Positions 1 through 5,633 of a stretch of DNA of 16,825 nucleotides are shown here, one piece after another (position 1 is the stretch's first letter; each line of letters starts with the position of its first letter). The stretch is from positions 1 through 16,825 of the forward strand of contig JAUVQU010000027.1 in NCBI GenBank assembly GCA_030597965.1, written 5' to 3'. A program made the translations under genes and the position numbers. Origin of the DNA: Cellvibrionaceae bacterium (GTDB taxonomy: Bacteria; Pseudomonadota; Gammaproteobacteria; Pseudomonadales; Cellvibrionaceae). Below the pieces are notes generated by a model. It was not told where the DNA came from. It saw only the letters and a program-made list of their open reading frames with translations, and searched no databases.

Positions 1-36
1 CAAAATCTTGTGGTCATGTTCGTCATAGTTGTACAT
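1..36 (-). CDS. cysI: Probable sulfite reductase hemoprotein, N-terminal fragment
   Basis: Only 12 codons lie in the window, reading leftward from an ATG at 34-36 and still open at base 1: MYNYDEHDHKIL. From memory, the Pseudomonas-type CysI / nitrite-sulfite reductase family begins with a very similar MYxYDExDxxxx stretch, which is the whole basis for the name. The family reduces sulfite to sulfide with siroheme and a 4Fe-4S cluster, but none of those ligands are in view. No strong ribosome binding site is seen just before the ATG. The gene runs out of the window, so neither its length nor its integrity can be judged. It could be another gene that happens to start alike. Confidence 0.5.
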   Translation of the reverse strand, partial: MYNYDEHDHKIL

Positions 37-495
37 GGAGTCAGTACACCCGCTTTGATTTAATGAGTCTTTGGTTTACCGTCGGCCGGCAAAAAATAAG
101 GCGCGCATCATACAATATTTCGAGAGGTCTCGCGAGCTGCTGGCATGGCTTAGCTTCTATCTGGTTACGGGGAATTTAGGTTTGGTTAGCGGTTTTTCTG
201 TTAAGGCAGGGACGGAGGTTTTCCAGTAAAGCGTCATAGAGCTAAAAATCTGTATAGGTTGGAATGGGTGCGGTAAGCGGTTTTGGTTAAACTTGTGGAG
301 GGTTAATTTCTTCGTAATACAGGGTTGGATGCCTGTGAAGAAAGTATTTATAGGGGAGGAGCATAGGGCCTTATTTAAAGGCGGTAGGGTTTATATGGCC
401 TAAACAGTTAAAAAACTTGTGGTTGCCTTTTAATTAATGTATTCAATAGGCCACGCTTAATATCAACGTGAGAATTAATCAGGAGAAGAATAATA
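37..495. other. 459-bp divergent intergenic region
   Basis: This stretch separates the leftward cysI-like gene from the rightward small membrane protein gene. Besides the palindromes at 121-136, it contains a repeated 9-mer AACTTGTGG at 290-298 and 414-422. A plus-strand frame is open from 230 to 403 with its only ATG at 329, giving a 24-codon ORF ending in TAA at 401-403. That ORF has no good ribosome binding site, so it is not called as a gene. The second 9-mer supplies a weak -35 (TTGTGG, 417-422) spaced 17 from TATTCA (440-445), a possible promoter for the small protein. No tRNA or other recognisable RNA was seen. Confidence 0.4.
121..136. promoter_or_regulatory. Two overlapping palindromes upstream of the cysI-like gene
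   Basis: Bases 121-132 form CGAGA-GG-TCTCG, with perfect 5-bp arms. Bases 129-136 form the 8-bp palindrome CTCGCGAG and share four bases with the first. They lie 85-100 bases upstream of the leftward cysI-like start. A TATGAT hexamer on the minus strand (107-112) could be its -10 box, but no convincing -35 is present. An operator for an activator or repressor is possible. The regulator is not identifiable from sequence. Confidence 0.25.
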
Positions 496-612
496 ATGAG
501 TGATAATACAGAAACCCATGATTCTGGTGATAGCAAAGCAGATGTTTTTGCCGCCGTGGCTTTAATTGCTATTTTCGTAGCAACATGCATTTTTTGGGTG
601 AGTAGCCAGTAA
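496..612 (+). CDS. Small single-pass membrane protein, 38 residues
   Basis: The ATG at 496 follows an AGGAG at 481-485 with a 10-base gap, and the frame ends in TAA at 610-612. The protein has an acidic, polar head of about 16 residues (several D, E, S, T, one K). A hydrophobic stretch follows at residues 17-35, ending in FWV, with a short polar tail SSQ. That is a classic single transmembrane segment without a cleavable signal. The good Shine-Dalgarno, the clear head/membrane/tail layout and the hairpin just downstream argue for a real gene despite its size. Its neighbours are cysI on one side and maf on the other, and neither explains it. I do not recognise the family and give no function. 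A subunit or regulator of a membrane complex would be speculation. Confidence 0.65.
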   Translation: MSDNTETHDSGDSKADVFAAVALIAIFVATCIFWVSSQ

Positions 613-628
613 GCTGTTTACCCGTTAA

Positions 629-649
629 GGCGGTGCTTAATTCACCGCC
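629..649. terminator. Hairpin between the small membrane gene and maf
   Basis: GGCGGTG (629-635) pairs with CACCGCC (643-649) around a 7-base loop, a perfect GC-rich 7-bp stem. The following T tract is poor on both strands (ATTTCCCC on plus). The hairpin sits 17 bases after the small gene's stop and about 63 bases past the maf stop on the other strand, so it may serve both converging genes. A weak or bidirectional terminator is the best reading. Confidence 0.4.
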
Positions 650-712
650 GGATTTCCCCTCTTCCTCTCTCCATTAATTTTATTTGGTTGATATCAATTA
701 CCGGCAGTGCTC

Positions 713-1297
713 TTAAGTAAGTAGTGGATCAACCCCCTCATTTCTCAGCATTTCACAGAGTTTAATTAGCGGCAGGCCAATCAGTGTGTTCGGGTCATTC
801 CCGATCAGTCGCTTAAATAAGCTAATACCCAGGCCTTCAGATTTAAAGCTTCCGGCACAGTCGTAGGGCTTTTCCAGCGTTAGATAGCGCTCGATCTGGT
901 GCTCGGTCAGGTGTAAAAACTCAACTTGGAAGGGTTCTACTGTAATTTGTAGGTTGTTGGTGGTGGTGTTGTATAAGCATAAGCCGGTTAAAAAGGTGAT
1001 TGTTTGTCCGCTGCTGGCCTGTAATTGTTGCTTGGCTTCGCTGTGATTTGCGGGTTTGGTAACAATAGTTTGATTTATGACGGCGACCTGGTCCGAGCCG
1101 ATGATCAGGGTGTTTGGGTGATTTTCCGCTAGCGCTTGGGCTTTCTCGCTAGCCAATCGTTGTACCAGTTCGTGTGCAGTTTCGTTGTGGTGTTGGACTT
1201 CATTGATGTTGGGGCTCTCACAGGCATAGCTTAGACCTAATTTGTCGAGTAGCTGGCGACGGTAGGGTGAGCTGGAAGCCAGTAATATCTGTGTCAT
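713..1297 (-). CDS. maf: Maf/YceF-type nucleotide pyrophosphatase (7-methyl-GTP type)
   Basis: This 194-residue protein matches the length of E. coli YceF. It begins with the Maf signature LLASSSPYRRQLLDKL (about residues 5-20). The catalytic block reads IIGSDQV with Asp69, followed by a KP motif at 81-82. The SDQV form, rather than ADTVV, is what marks the YceF subgroup, whose known activity is hydrolysis of 7-methyl-GTP to the monophosphate, a house-cleaning reaction in the cytosol. The C-terminal half carries CAGSFKSEG and DPNTLIGLPL, also typical of YceF. The gene runs leftward, divergent from yceD. In E. coli yceF likewise lies beside yceD-rpmF, which supports the assignment. Its own promoter was not identified in the 125-base divergent gap. 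Confidence 0.93.
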   Translation of the reverse strand: MTQILLASSSPYRRQLLDKLGLSYACESPNINEVQHHNETAHELVQRLASEKAQALAENHPNTLIIGSDQVAVINQTIVTKPANHSEAKQQLQASSGQTITFLTGLCLYNTTTNNLQITVEPFQVEFLHLTEHQIERYLTLEKPYDCAGSFKSEGLGISLFKRLIGNDPNTLIGLPLIKLCEMLRNEGVDPLLT

Positions 1298-1384
1298 TTT
1301 GAAGCCATTAGTTGCTGATTCATAAGGGATTTCACCATTAACGGGTTAAATTACCAGTTTTCACCCTTTTGGGGTTATTTTTCT

Positions 1385-1413
1385 TTGACACAGCAGGGGC
1401 AACTCCATAGAAT
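1385..1413 (+). promoter_or_regulatory. Near-consensus sigma-70 promoter for yceD-rpmF-plsX
   Basis: TTGACA (1385-1390) is an exact -35 box. The spacer is 17 bases, and TAGAAT (1408-1413) matches the -10 consensus at five of six positions. T-rich sequence precedes the -35. The expected start point falls near 1419-1421, only 2-4 bases before the yceD ATG at 1423, so transcripts from it would be leaderless or nearly so. Confidence 0.8.
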
Positions 1414-1422
1414 TGCGCGCTT

Positions 1423-1956
1423 ATGCCGAATGCCCCTCTAGATCAGTTACTTCCGCGCCTTATTGACCCGCGGAAATTCGCCCAGCAAGGCCTGGACCTT
1501 GCCGGAAAATTTCCAGTTCAGGAGCTGAAGCGTCTATCTGAAGTAATACTTGAGAGTGATGCTGATGTGTCAGTTGAGCTTGAATGCTATATTGATCAGG
1601 AGCGTGTTCGTACCGTTTCAGGTAGTGCGCAGTGTAACGTTGATGTAACTTGCCAGCGTTGCTTAGAGCCTGTCACTGTTCCGGTAGAAGCAAATATACA
1701 TTTGGCTGTTGTCTGGGATGAAGACGCGGCCAAGAACCTCCCGAAGCGATTCGATCCATGGATTGCAGAGGAAGGGCAAAATAATCTCTATGAGATTATT
1801 GAGGAAGAGTTGTTACTGAACTTGCCAATGGTTTCTTACCATGAGCATGAATGTATGGAAGCAAAGGCTTTTAGCGCGGGTGAAGCGGTCGAAGCTGAAG
1901 AAGTAGCAAATAACCCATTTCAAGTGCTAGAACAACTTAAGGACTCGCCGAAATAA
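1423..1956 (+). CDS. yceD: YceD/DUF177 family 23S rRNA accumulation protein
   Basis: This 177-residue protein has the YceD layout: an N-terminal LIDPRKFAQQG block (13-23), CQRC at residues 77-80, an acidic NLYEIIEEELLLNLP segment (121-135), another Cys at 144 and a C-terminal NPFQVLEQLK block. YceD is conserved next to rpmF in many bacteria, and E. coli and plastid relatives are reported to be needed for normal 23S rRNA levels. The biochemical role is unsettled. The ATG at 1423 fits the N-terminal length of Pseudomonas homologues, yet no Shine-Dalgarno lies before it and the predicted transcription start is 2-4 bases upstream. Translation from a leaderless message is therefore likely. rpmF follows 45 bases later. 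Confidence 0.9.
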   Translation: MPNAPLDQLLPRLIDPRKFAQQGLDLAGKFPVQELKRLSEVILESDADVSVELECYIDQERVRTVSGSAQCNVDVTCQRCLEPVTVPVEANIHLAVVWDEDAAKNLPKRFDPWIAEEGQNNLYEIIEEELLLNLPMVSYHEHECMEAKAFSAGEAVEAEEVANNPFQVLEQLKDSPK

Positions 1957-2001
1957 ATGAGGCGCTCCGGTTCTGGTAAATTATGTAAGTAGGAGAACAC
2001 A

Positions 2002-2184
2002 ATGGCCGTTCAGAAAAGTAAAGTAACACGTTCACGTCGTGGGCAGCGTCGCTCACACGATGCATTAACTGCAGAGACCTTGTCTGTAGACCCGACTTCG
2101 GGTGAGAAGCACATTCGTCACCACGTGACGGCTGACGGCTTCTATAAAGGTCGTAAAGTTATTGAGACCAACAGCGAAAGCTGA
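2002..2184 (+). CDS. rpmF: 50S ribosomal protein L32
   Basis: The 60-residue basic protein begins AVQKSKVTRSRRGQRRSHDAL after the Met, the standard start of bacterial L32, and continues with the family block GEKHIRHHVTADGFYKGRKV. It has no cysteines, so it is the zinc-independent form. AGGAG at 1991-1995 precedes the ATG by six bases. It lies between yceD and plsX, the order found across Gram-negative bacteria, which couples a ribosomal protein with phospholipid synthesis genes. It presumably shares the promoter upstream of yceD. Length and sequence are normal. Confidence 0.97.
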   Translation: MAVQKSKVTRSRRGQRRSHDALTAETLSVDPTSGEKHIRHHVTADGFYKGRKVIETNSES

Positions 2185-2201
2185 AGTTTAAGGCTTAGGT
2201 C

Positions 2202-3221
2202 TTGAAAACAAATCTACGCATAGCTGTAGACGTTATGGGCGGGGACTTAGGTCCCCGTTCTACGTTGCCGGCCGCTGTAAATTTTGCCGCACAACATCCG
2301 CATGTGCAGCTCATCTTGTTCGGTTTGGCCGATACATTTTCAGATTTTTCTCCTCTCTCTAATCCTTCTCTGCCCAATATCTCTCTGGTGAATGTATCTC
2401 AAGTTGTTGAGATGGATGAATCGCCTATTGCTGCTTTACGCTCGAAACGTGATTCTTCCATGTGGCGAGCCGTTGAAATAGTTGCTAAAGGTGAGGCGGA
2501 TGCCTGTGTCAGTGCGGGTAATACCGGCGCTTTGATGGCGATGGGTAAAATCCAGCTAAAGACTTGGCCGGGCATTGATCGCCCAGCCATATGCCGATCG
2601 GTTCCGACAAAAGATAAGCCCGCATTTTTATTGGATTTAGGTGCTAATGTTGAATGCTCGTCGGAGCAGTTTCTGCAATTTGCTTTGATGGGCAGTGCTT
2701 TGATGGACGGCGCTTTAGTGACTGAAGCGAAGTCATCCGCAAAAGTGGCCTTATTGAATATGGGGTCTGAAGCTATGAAGGGCCCTGAAGTTGTGCGGGC
2801 TGCAGCCGAGCTGCTTGATAGTAATGAACATATTAACTACGTTGGGTTTGTTGAAGGTGGCGATATTTTTGAAGGTGTCGCCGATGTGATCGTGTGTGAT
2901 GGCTTTACAGGTAATGTGGCGCTTAAGGCCAGTGAAGGTGTCGCCAGCTTGTTGGCCAGCGAATTGCGTAGTAGTTTATATTCTAGTCTGTGGGGCCGAT
3001 TCGTGGGATGGCTGGCACGCCCTATACTTAGACAGTGGCAACATAAGTTTGACCCTGCCACCTACAATGGCGCGAGCTTATTGGGTTTGCAGGGCACCGT
3101 GATAAAAAGTCATGGTGGTGCTGACTCCAGGGGTTTTGAGGTTGCCTTGGGTGTGGCTCTAGACCAAGCTGAAAGGCAAGTACCGCAACAAATAGAGCGT
3201 TGTTTGGCTCAAACTATTTAA
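2202..3221 (+). CDS. plsX: Phosphate acyltransferase PlsX
   Basis: PlsX converts acyl-ACP and phosphate to acyl-phosphate, the donor used by PlsY to make lysophosphatidic acid, acting at the inner face of the membrane. The 339 residues carry the family blocks IAVDVMGGDLGP (8-19), CVSAGNTGALM, LLDLGANVECSSEQF and VCDGFTGNVALKASEG. The start is the TTG at 2202. The next in-frame ATG (2235) falls inside the conserved VMGGD motif and would delete it, while AAGG at 2190-2193 is suitably placed for the TTG. The gene begins 17 bases after rpmF and is probably cotranscribed with it. The rare start codon may limit expression relative to the ribosomal protein. Confidence 0.95.
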   Translation: MKTNLRIAVDVMGGDLGPRSTLPAAVNFAAQHPHVQLILFGLADTFSDFSPLSNPSLPNISLVNVSQVVEMDESPIAALRSKRDSSMWRAVEIVAKGEADACVSAGNTGALMAMGKIQLKTWPGIDRPAICRSVPTKDKPAFLLDLGANVECSSEQFLQFALMGSALMDGALVTEAKSSAKVALLNMGSEAMKGPEVVRAAAELLDSNEHINYVGFVEGGDIFEGVADVIVCDGFTGNVALKASEGVASLLASELRSSLYSSLWGRFVGWLARPILRQWQHKFDPATYNGASLLGLQGTVIKSHGGADSRGFEVALGVALDQAERQVPQQIERCLAQTI

Positions 3222-3252
3222 TGCCGTTGCTGGACTATAATAAGCAGCGGTA
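3222..3252 (+). other. Hairpin in the plsX-fabD gap
   Basis: Bases 3222-3231 pair with 3243-3252 in a 10-bp stem with two G-U pairs. The 11-base loop contains TATAAT (3236-3241). An AT-rich stretch ending in TTTTT follows about 20 bases later. It could weakly terminate or stabilise the plsX message. The TATAAT has no acceptable -35 at normal spacing, so a promoter for fabD is not supported. Confidence 0.3.
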
Positions 3253-3291
3253 AATTATTCTATTTTTGATGAATAAATAAAGTGGGGATTT

Positions 3292-4227
3292 ATGACTGCA
3301 CAATTAGCGTTTGTTTTTCCAGGGCAAGGCTCACAAAAAGTGGGTATGTTGGCCGAATTGGCCGCTGAAAATCCAACAATTCAAGCGACCTTTGCTGAAG
3401 CTTCTGAGGTGTTGGGTTACGACCTGTGGCAGCTGGTTCAAGACGGCCCGCAAGAAGATTTGAATTTAACCGAACGCACCCAGCCGATGTTGCTGACGGC
3501 CAGTGTGGCGCTTTGGCGTGTTTGGGGCGAGAAATCCGGTGCGCAACCATCAATGATGGCCGGGCACAGTTTGGGTGAGTGGTCAGCTTTGGTGTGTGCG
3601 GGCGTTGTGGATTTTAAAGCGGCTGTCAAATTGGTGCAGTTGCGCGGTAAGTACATGCAAGAAGCTGTGCCTGTCGGTGAGGGTGCCATGGCCGCTATTA
3701 TCGGACTGGATGATGAGTCTATTGCTAAAGCTTGTGAGGCTGCTGGTCAGGGCGAAGAAGTGGGCCCTGTAAACTTTAACTCTCCTGGTCAGGTGGTGAT
3801 TGGTGGTACAGCAGGTGCCGTTGACCGTGCGATGGCGCTTTGTAAGGAGGCAGGTGCCAAGCGTGCGCTACCTCTGGCTGTAAGTGCGCCATTCCATACT
3901 AATATGATGAAGCCAGCGGCTGACCGTTTGGCAGAGGATATCGCTGCGACGCCATTCAATACACCCGCGGTTCCTATTGTGCATAACGTGCATGCACAAA
4001 CCGAAACGGATTCAGAAGTGATTAAGCAAACAATGATCAAGCAAATCTATGCGCCGGTCTTATGGACCCGTTGTACAGAAGCTATGGTTGCTGCGGGTAT
4101 CACTCAAGTGGTTGAATGCGGCCCTGGTAAGGTTTTGTCTGGTCTGTGCAGGCGTATTGATAAGAGCCTTACTGCGTTTGCAACAGAAACGCCGGATGCC
4201 TTTGAAAAAGCATTATCAGAAATTTAA
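3292..4227 (+). CDS. fabD: Malonyl-CoA:ACP transacylase
   Basis: FabD moves malonyl from CoA to ACP, supplying the extender unit for type II fatty-acid synthesis in the cytosol. The 311 residues start with the family motif FVFPGQGSQ (8-15). They carry the nucleophile motif GHSLGE with Ser93 and the partner His202 in SAPFHTNMM, one residue off the E. coli numbering. The C-terminal VVECGPGKVLSGL block is also present. A purine-rich GTGGGGA at 3282-3288 precedes the ATG. In this cluster fabD follows plsX directly, without fabH between them, as in Pseudomonas. fabG starts 53 bases downstream. Confidence 0.97.
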   Translation: MTAQLAFVFPGQGSQKVGMLAELAAENPTIQATFAEASEVLGYDLWQLVQDGPQEDLNLTERTQPMLLTASVALWRVWGEKSGAQPSMMAGHSLGEWSALVCAGVVDFKAAVKLVQLRGKYMQEAVPVGEGAMAAIIGLDDESIAKACEAAGQGEEVGPVNFNSPGQVVIGGTAGAVDRAMALCKEAGAKRALPLAVSAPFHTNMMKPAADRLAEDIAATPFNTPAVPIVHNVHAQTETDSEVIKQTMIKQIYAPVLWTRCTEAMVAAGITQVVECGPGKVLSGLCRRIDKSLTAFATETPDAFEKALSEI

Positions 4228-4280
4228 TGGCAAACTGTTCATTTATTACTATTATTTCGATTAAAGAGCTGGAATAAATT

Positions 4281-5024
4281 ATGAGTATTCAAGACAAAGT
4301 TGCATTGGTTACAGGCGCAAGTCGCGGTATTGGTGCGGCTATTTCTGATGGTTTAGGTGCGCAGGGCGCTATTGTTATAGGTACGGCAACCTCCGAAGCT
4401 GGCGCTGAAAAAATTACCGCCCGTTTTAAAGAGAAGGGTGTAAATGGTGTCGGCAAAGTACTGAACGTTACCGAGGCTGAATCTGTCGCTGCTTTGTTAA
4501 AAGATATTCAGGGGGAATTCGGTGCACCCACTATTTTGGTTAATAATGCGGGAATTACTAAAGATAACTTGCTGATGCGCATGAGCGAAGATGAATGGTT
4601 TGATGTCATCAATACCAACTTGAGTGCGATTTACCGTTTGAGCAAGGCGTGTCTTCGCGGCATGATGAAGCAGCGCTGGGGTCGTATTATCAATATCAGT
4701 TCTGTTGTCGGCTCTATGGGTAATGCGGGACAGTCTAACTATGCGGCTACTAAAGCGGGTGTTGCGGGTTTTGCTCGGGCATTAGCTAAAGAAGTGGGTT
4801 CACGTAATATCACTGTAAATACTGTGGCGCCCGGTTTTATTGATACGGATATGACAAAAGAGCTGAGTGATGAGCAAAAGCAGGCTATGCTTAGCAGTAT
4901 CGCATTAGGTCGTTTAGGTCAGCCGGAAGAGATCGCAGGCGTTGTGAATTTTCTTGCCAGTGATGCTGCTGCCTATGTTACCGGCGATACAATTCATGTA
5001 AATGGCGGCATGTATATGTCGTAA
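4281..5024 (+). CDS. fabG: 3-oxoacyl-ACP reductase
   Basis: FabG performs the NADPH-dependent first reduction of each elongation cycle. The 247-residue short-chain dehydrogenase has the cofactor motif TGASRGIG (11-18), NNAG at 88-91, and the catalytic Ser141, Tyr154 and Lys158 in NISSVVGSMGNAGQSNYAATK. The tail ends with GDTIHVNGGMYM, typical of FabG rather than of other short-chain dehydrogenases. GGAA at 4271-4274 precedes the ATG at a good distance. It is flanked by fabD and acpP, the usual order. A 190-base gap before acpP carries a separate promoter, so acpP can be expressed above the level of fabG. Confidence 0.97.
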   Translation: MSIQDKVALVTGASRGIGAAISDGLGAQGAIVIGTATSEAGAEKITARFKEKGVNGVGKVLNVTEAESVAALLKDIQGEFGAPTILVNNAGITKDNLLMRMSEDEWFDVINTNLSAIYRLSKACLRGMMKQRWGRIINISSVVGSMGNAGQSNYAATKAGVAGFARALAKEVGSRNITVNTVAPGFIDTDMTKELSDEQKQAMLSSIALGRLGQPEEIAGVVNFLASDAAAYVTGDTIHVNGGMYMS

Positions 5025-5077
5025 CCATTTGATTTAAAACATTTTTTTTAAGTCAAAAAAGAATTTTAATCAGGTAC

Positions 5078-5107
5078 GTTACAACTCGATTCGTTTCGAT
5101 GTAAAAT
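5078..5107 (+). promoter_or_regulatory. Promoter of acpP
   Basis: GTTACA (5078-5083), an 18-base spacer and TAAAAT (5102-5107) form a reasonable sigma-70 promoter, with very AT-rich sequence upstream (5030-5070) that could act as an UP element. The predicted start near 5114 leaves a leader of about 100 bases before acpP. A dedicated promoter fits the high demand for acyl carrier protein. Confidence 0.5.
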
Positions 5108-5136
5108 GCGCGTCGAGTTGGTTGACTAAATAGTCA
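5082..5136. repeat. Two inverted repeats over the acpP promoter and early leader
   Basis: CAACTCGA (5082-5089) and TCGAGTTG (5113-5120) are perfect 8-bp inverted arms that bracket the -10 box and the predicted start point. Just downstream, TGACTA-AA-TAGTCA (5123-5136) is a perfect 14-bp palindrome. Their position suits a repressor site or an early leader hairpin. They do not match the FabR or FadR sites I remember, so no regulator is named. Confidence 0.4.
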
Positions 5137-5214
5137 TTTTATTTGGTAGACTTGCCAAGTGAGCTGACTATGAATAAGCTAACTAAAACTATCAACTAGG
5201 AGTTTAAAACCGCT

Positions 5215-5451
5215 ATGAGTAACATTGAAGAGCGCGTAAAAAAGATCGTTGCAGAGCAACTGGGTGTTAAAGAAGATGAAGTAAAAAATGAAGCATCTTT
5301 CGTTGAAGATCTGGGCGCAGATTCCCTGGATACTGTAGAGCTGGTTATGGCTCTTGAAGAAGAATTTGAAACTGAAATTCCAGACGAAGAAGCTGAAAAG
5401 ATCACAACTGTTCAGTTGGCGATCAGCTATGTTACCTCTGCCTTGGGTTAA
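5215..5451 (+). CDS. acpP: Acyl carrier protein
   Basis: The 78-residue acidic protein carries the growing acyl chain on a 4'-phosphopantetheine arm. The attachment site is Ser37 in the invariant block DLGADSLDTVELVMALEEEF (32-51). Sequence and length are close to E. coli AcpP (IEERVKKIVAEQLGVKEDEV at the start). AGGAG at 5198-5202 lies 12 bases before the ATG, a longish spacing. A 9-codon ORF (5170-5199) ends in a TAG that overlaps this AGGAG. acpP has its own promoter upstream and a strong terminator downstream, so it is likely made largely as a short monocistronic message. fabF follows after 182 bases. Confidence 0.98.
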   Translation: MSNIEERVKKIVAEQLGVKEDEVKNEASFVEDLGADSLDTVELVMALEEEFETEIPDEEAEKITTVQLAISYVTSALG

Positions 5452-5497
5452 TTTTAGTTGTAAGAGGTTGGCGTAAGCTGATTTCTGCATAAAAAAA

Positions 5498-5528
5498 CCG
5501 TTCTATTGTAAAATAGGGCGGTTTTTTT
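5498..5528 (+). terminator. Intrinsic terminator after acpP
   Basis: CCGTTCTATT (5498-5507) pairs with AATAGGGCGG (5512-5521) in a 10-bp stem with two G-U pairs and a GTAA loop. Seven T residues (5522-5528) follow, and seven A residues precede the stem, so it may work in both directions. It separates acpP from fabF. Confidence 0.88.
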
Positions 5529-5555
5529 ATATCGATGAATTAAGATACAGAGGTA

Positions 5556-5585
5556 TTGATTTTAGGTGTTATTCAATTAGATACT
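5556..5585 (+). promoter_or_regulatory. Possible promoter of fabF
   Basis: TTGATT (5556-5561), an 18-base spacer and GATACT (5580-5585) lie between the acpP terminator and fabF. The match is only moderate, but a promoter is expected here because a strong terminator stands upstream. Confidence 0.35.
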
Positions 5586-5633
5586 ATGGGGATTTGAGCG
5601 ATAGCATCCCAAGGTTAAAGGTAAGGAGCCAGC

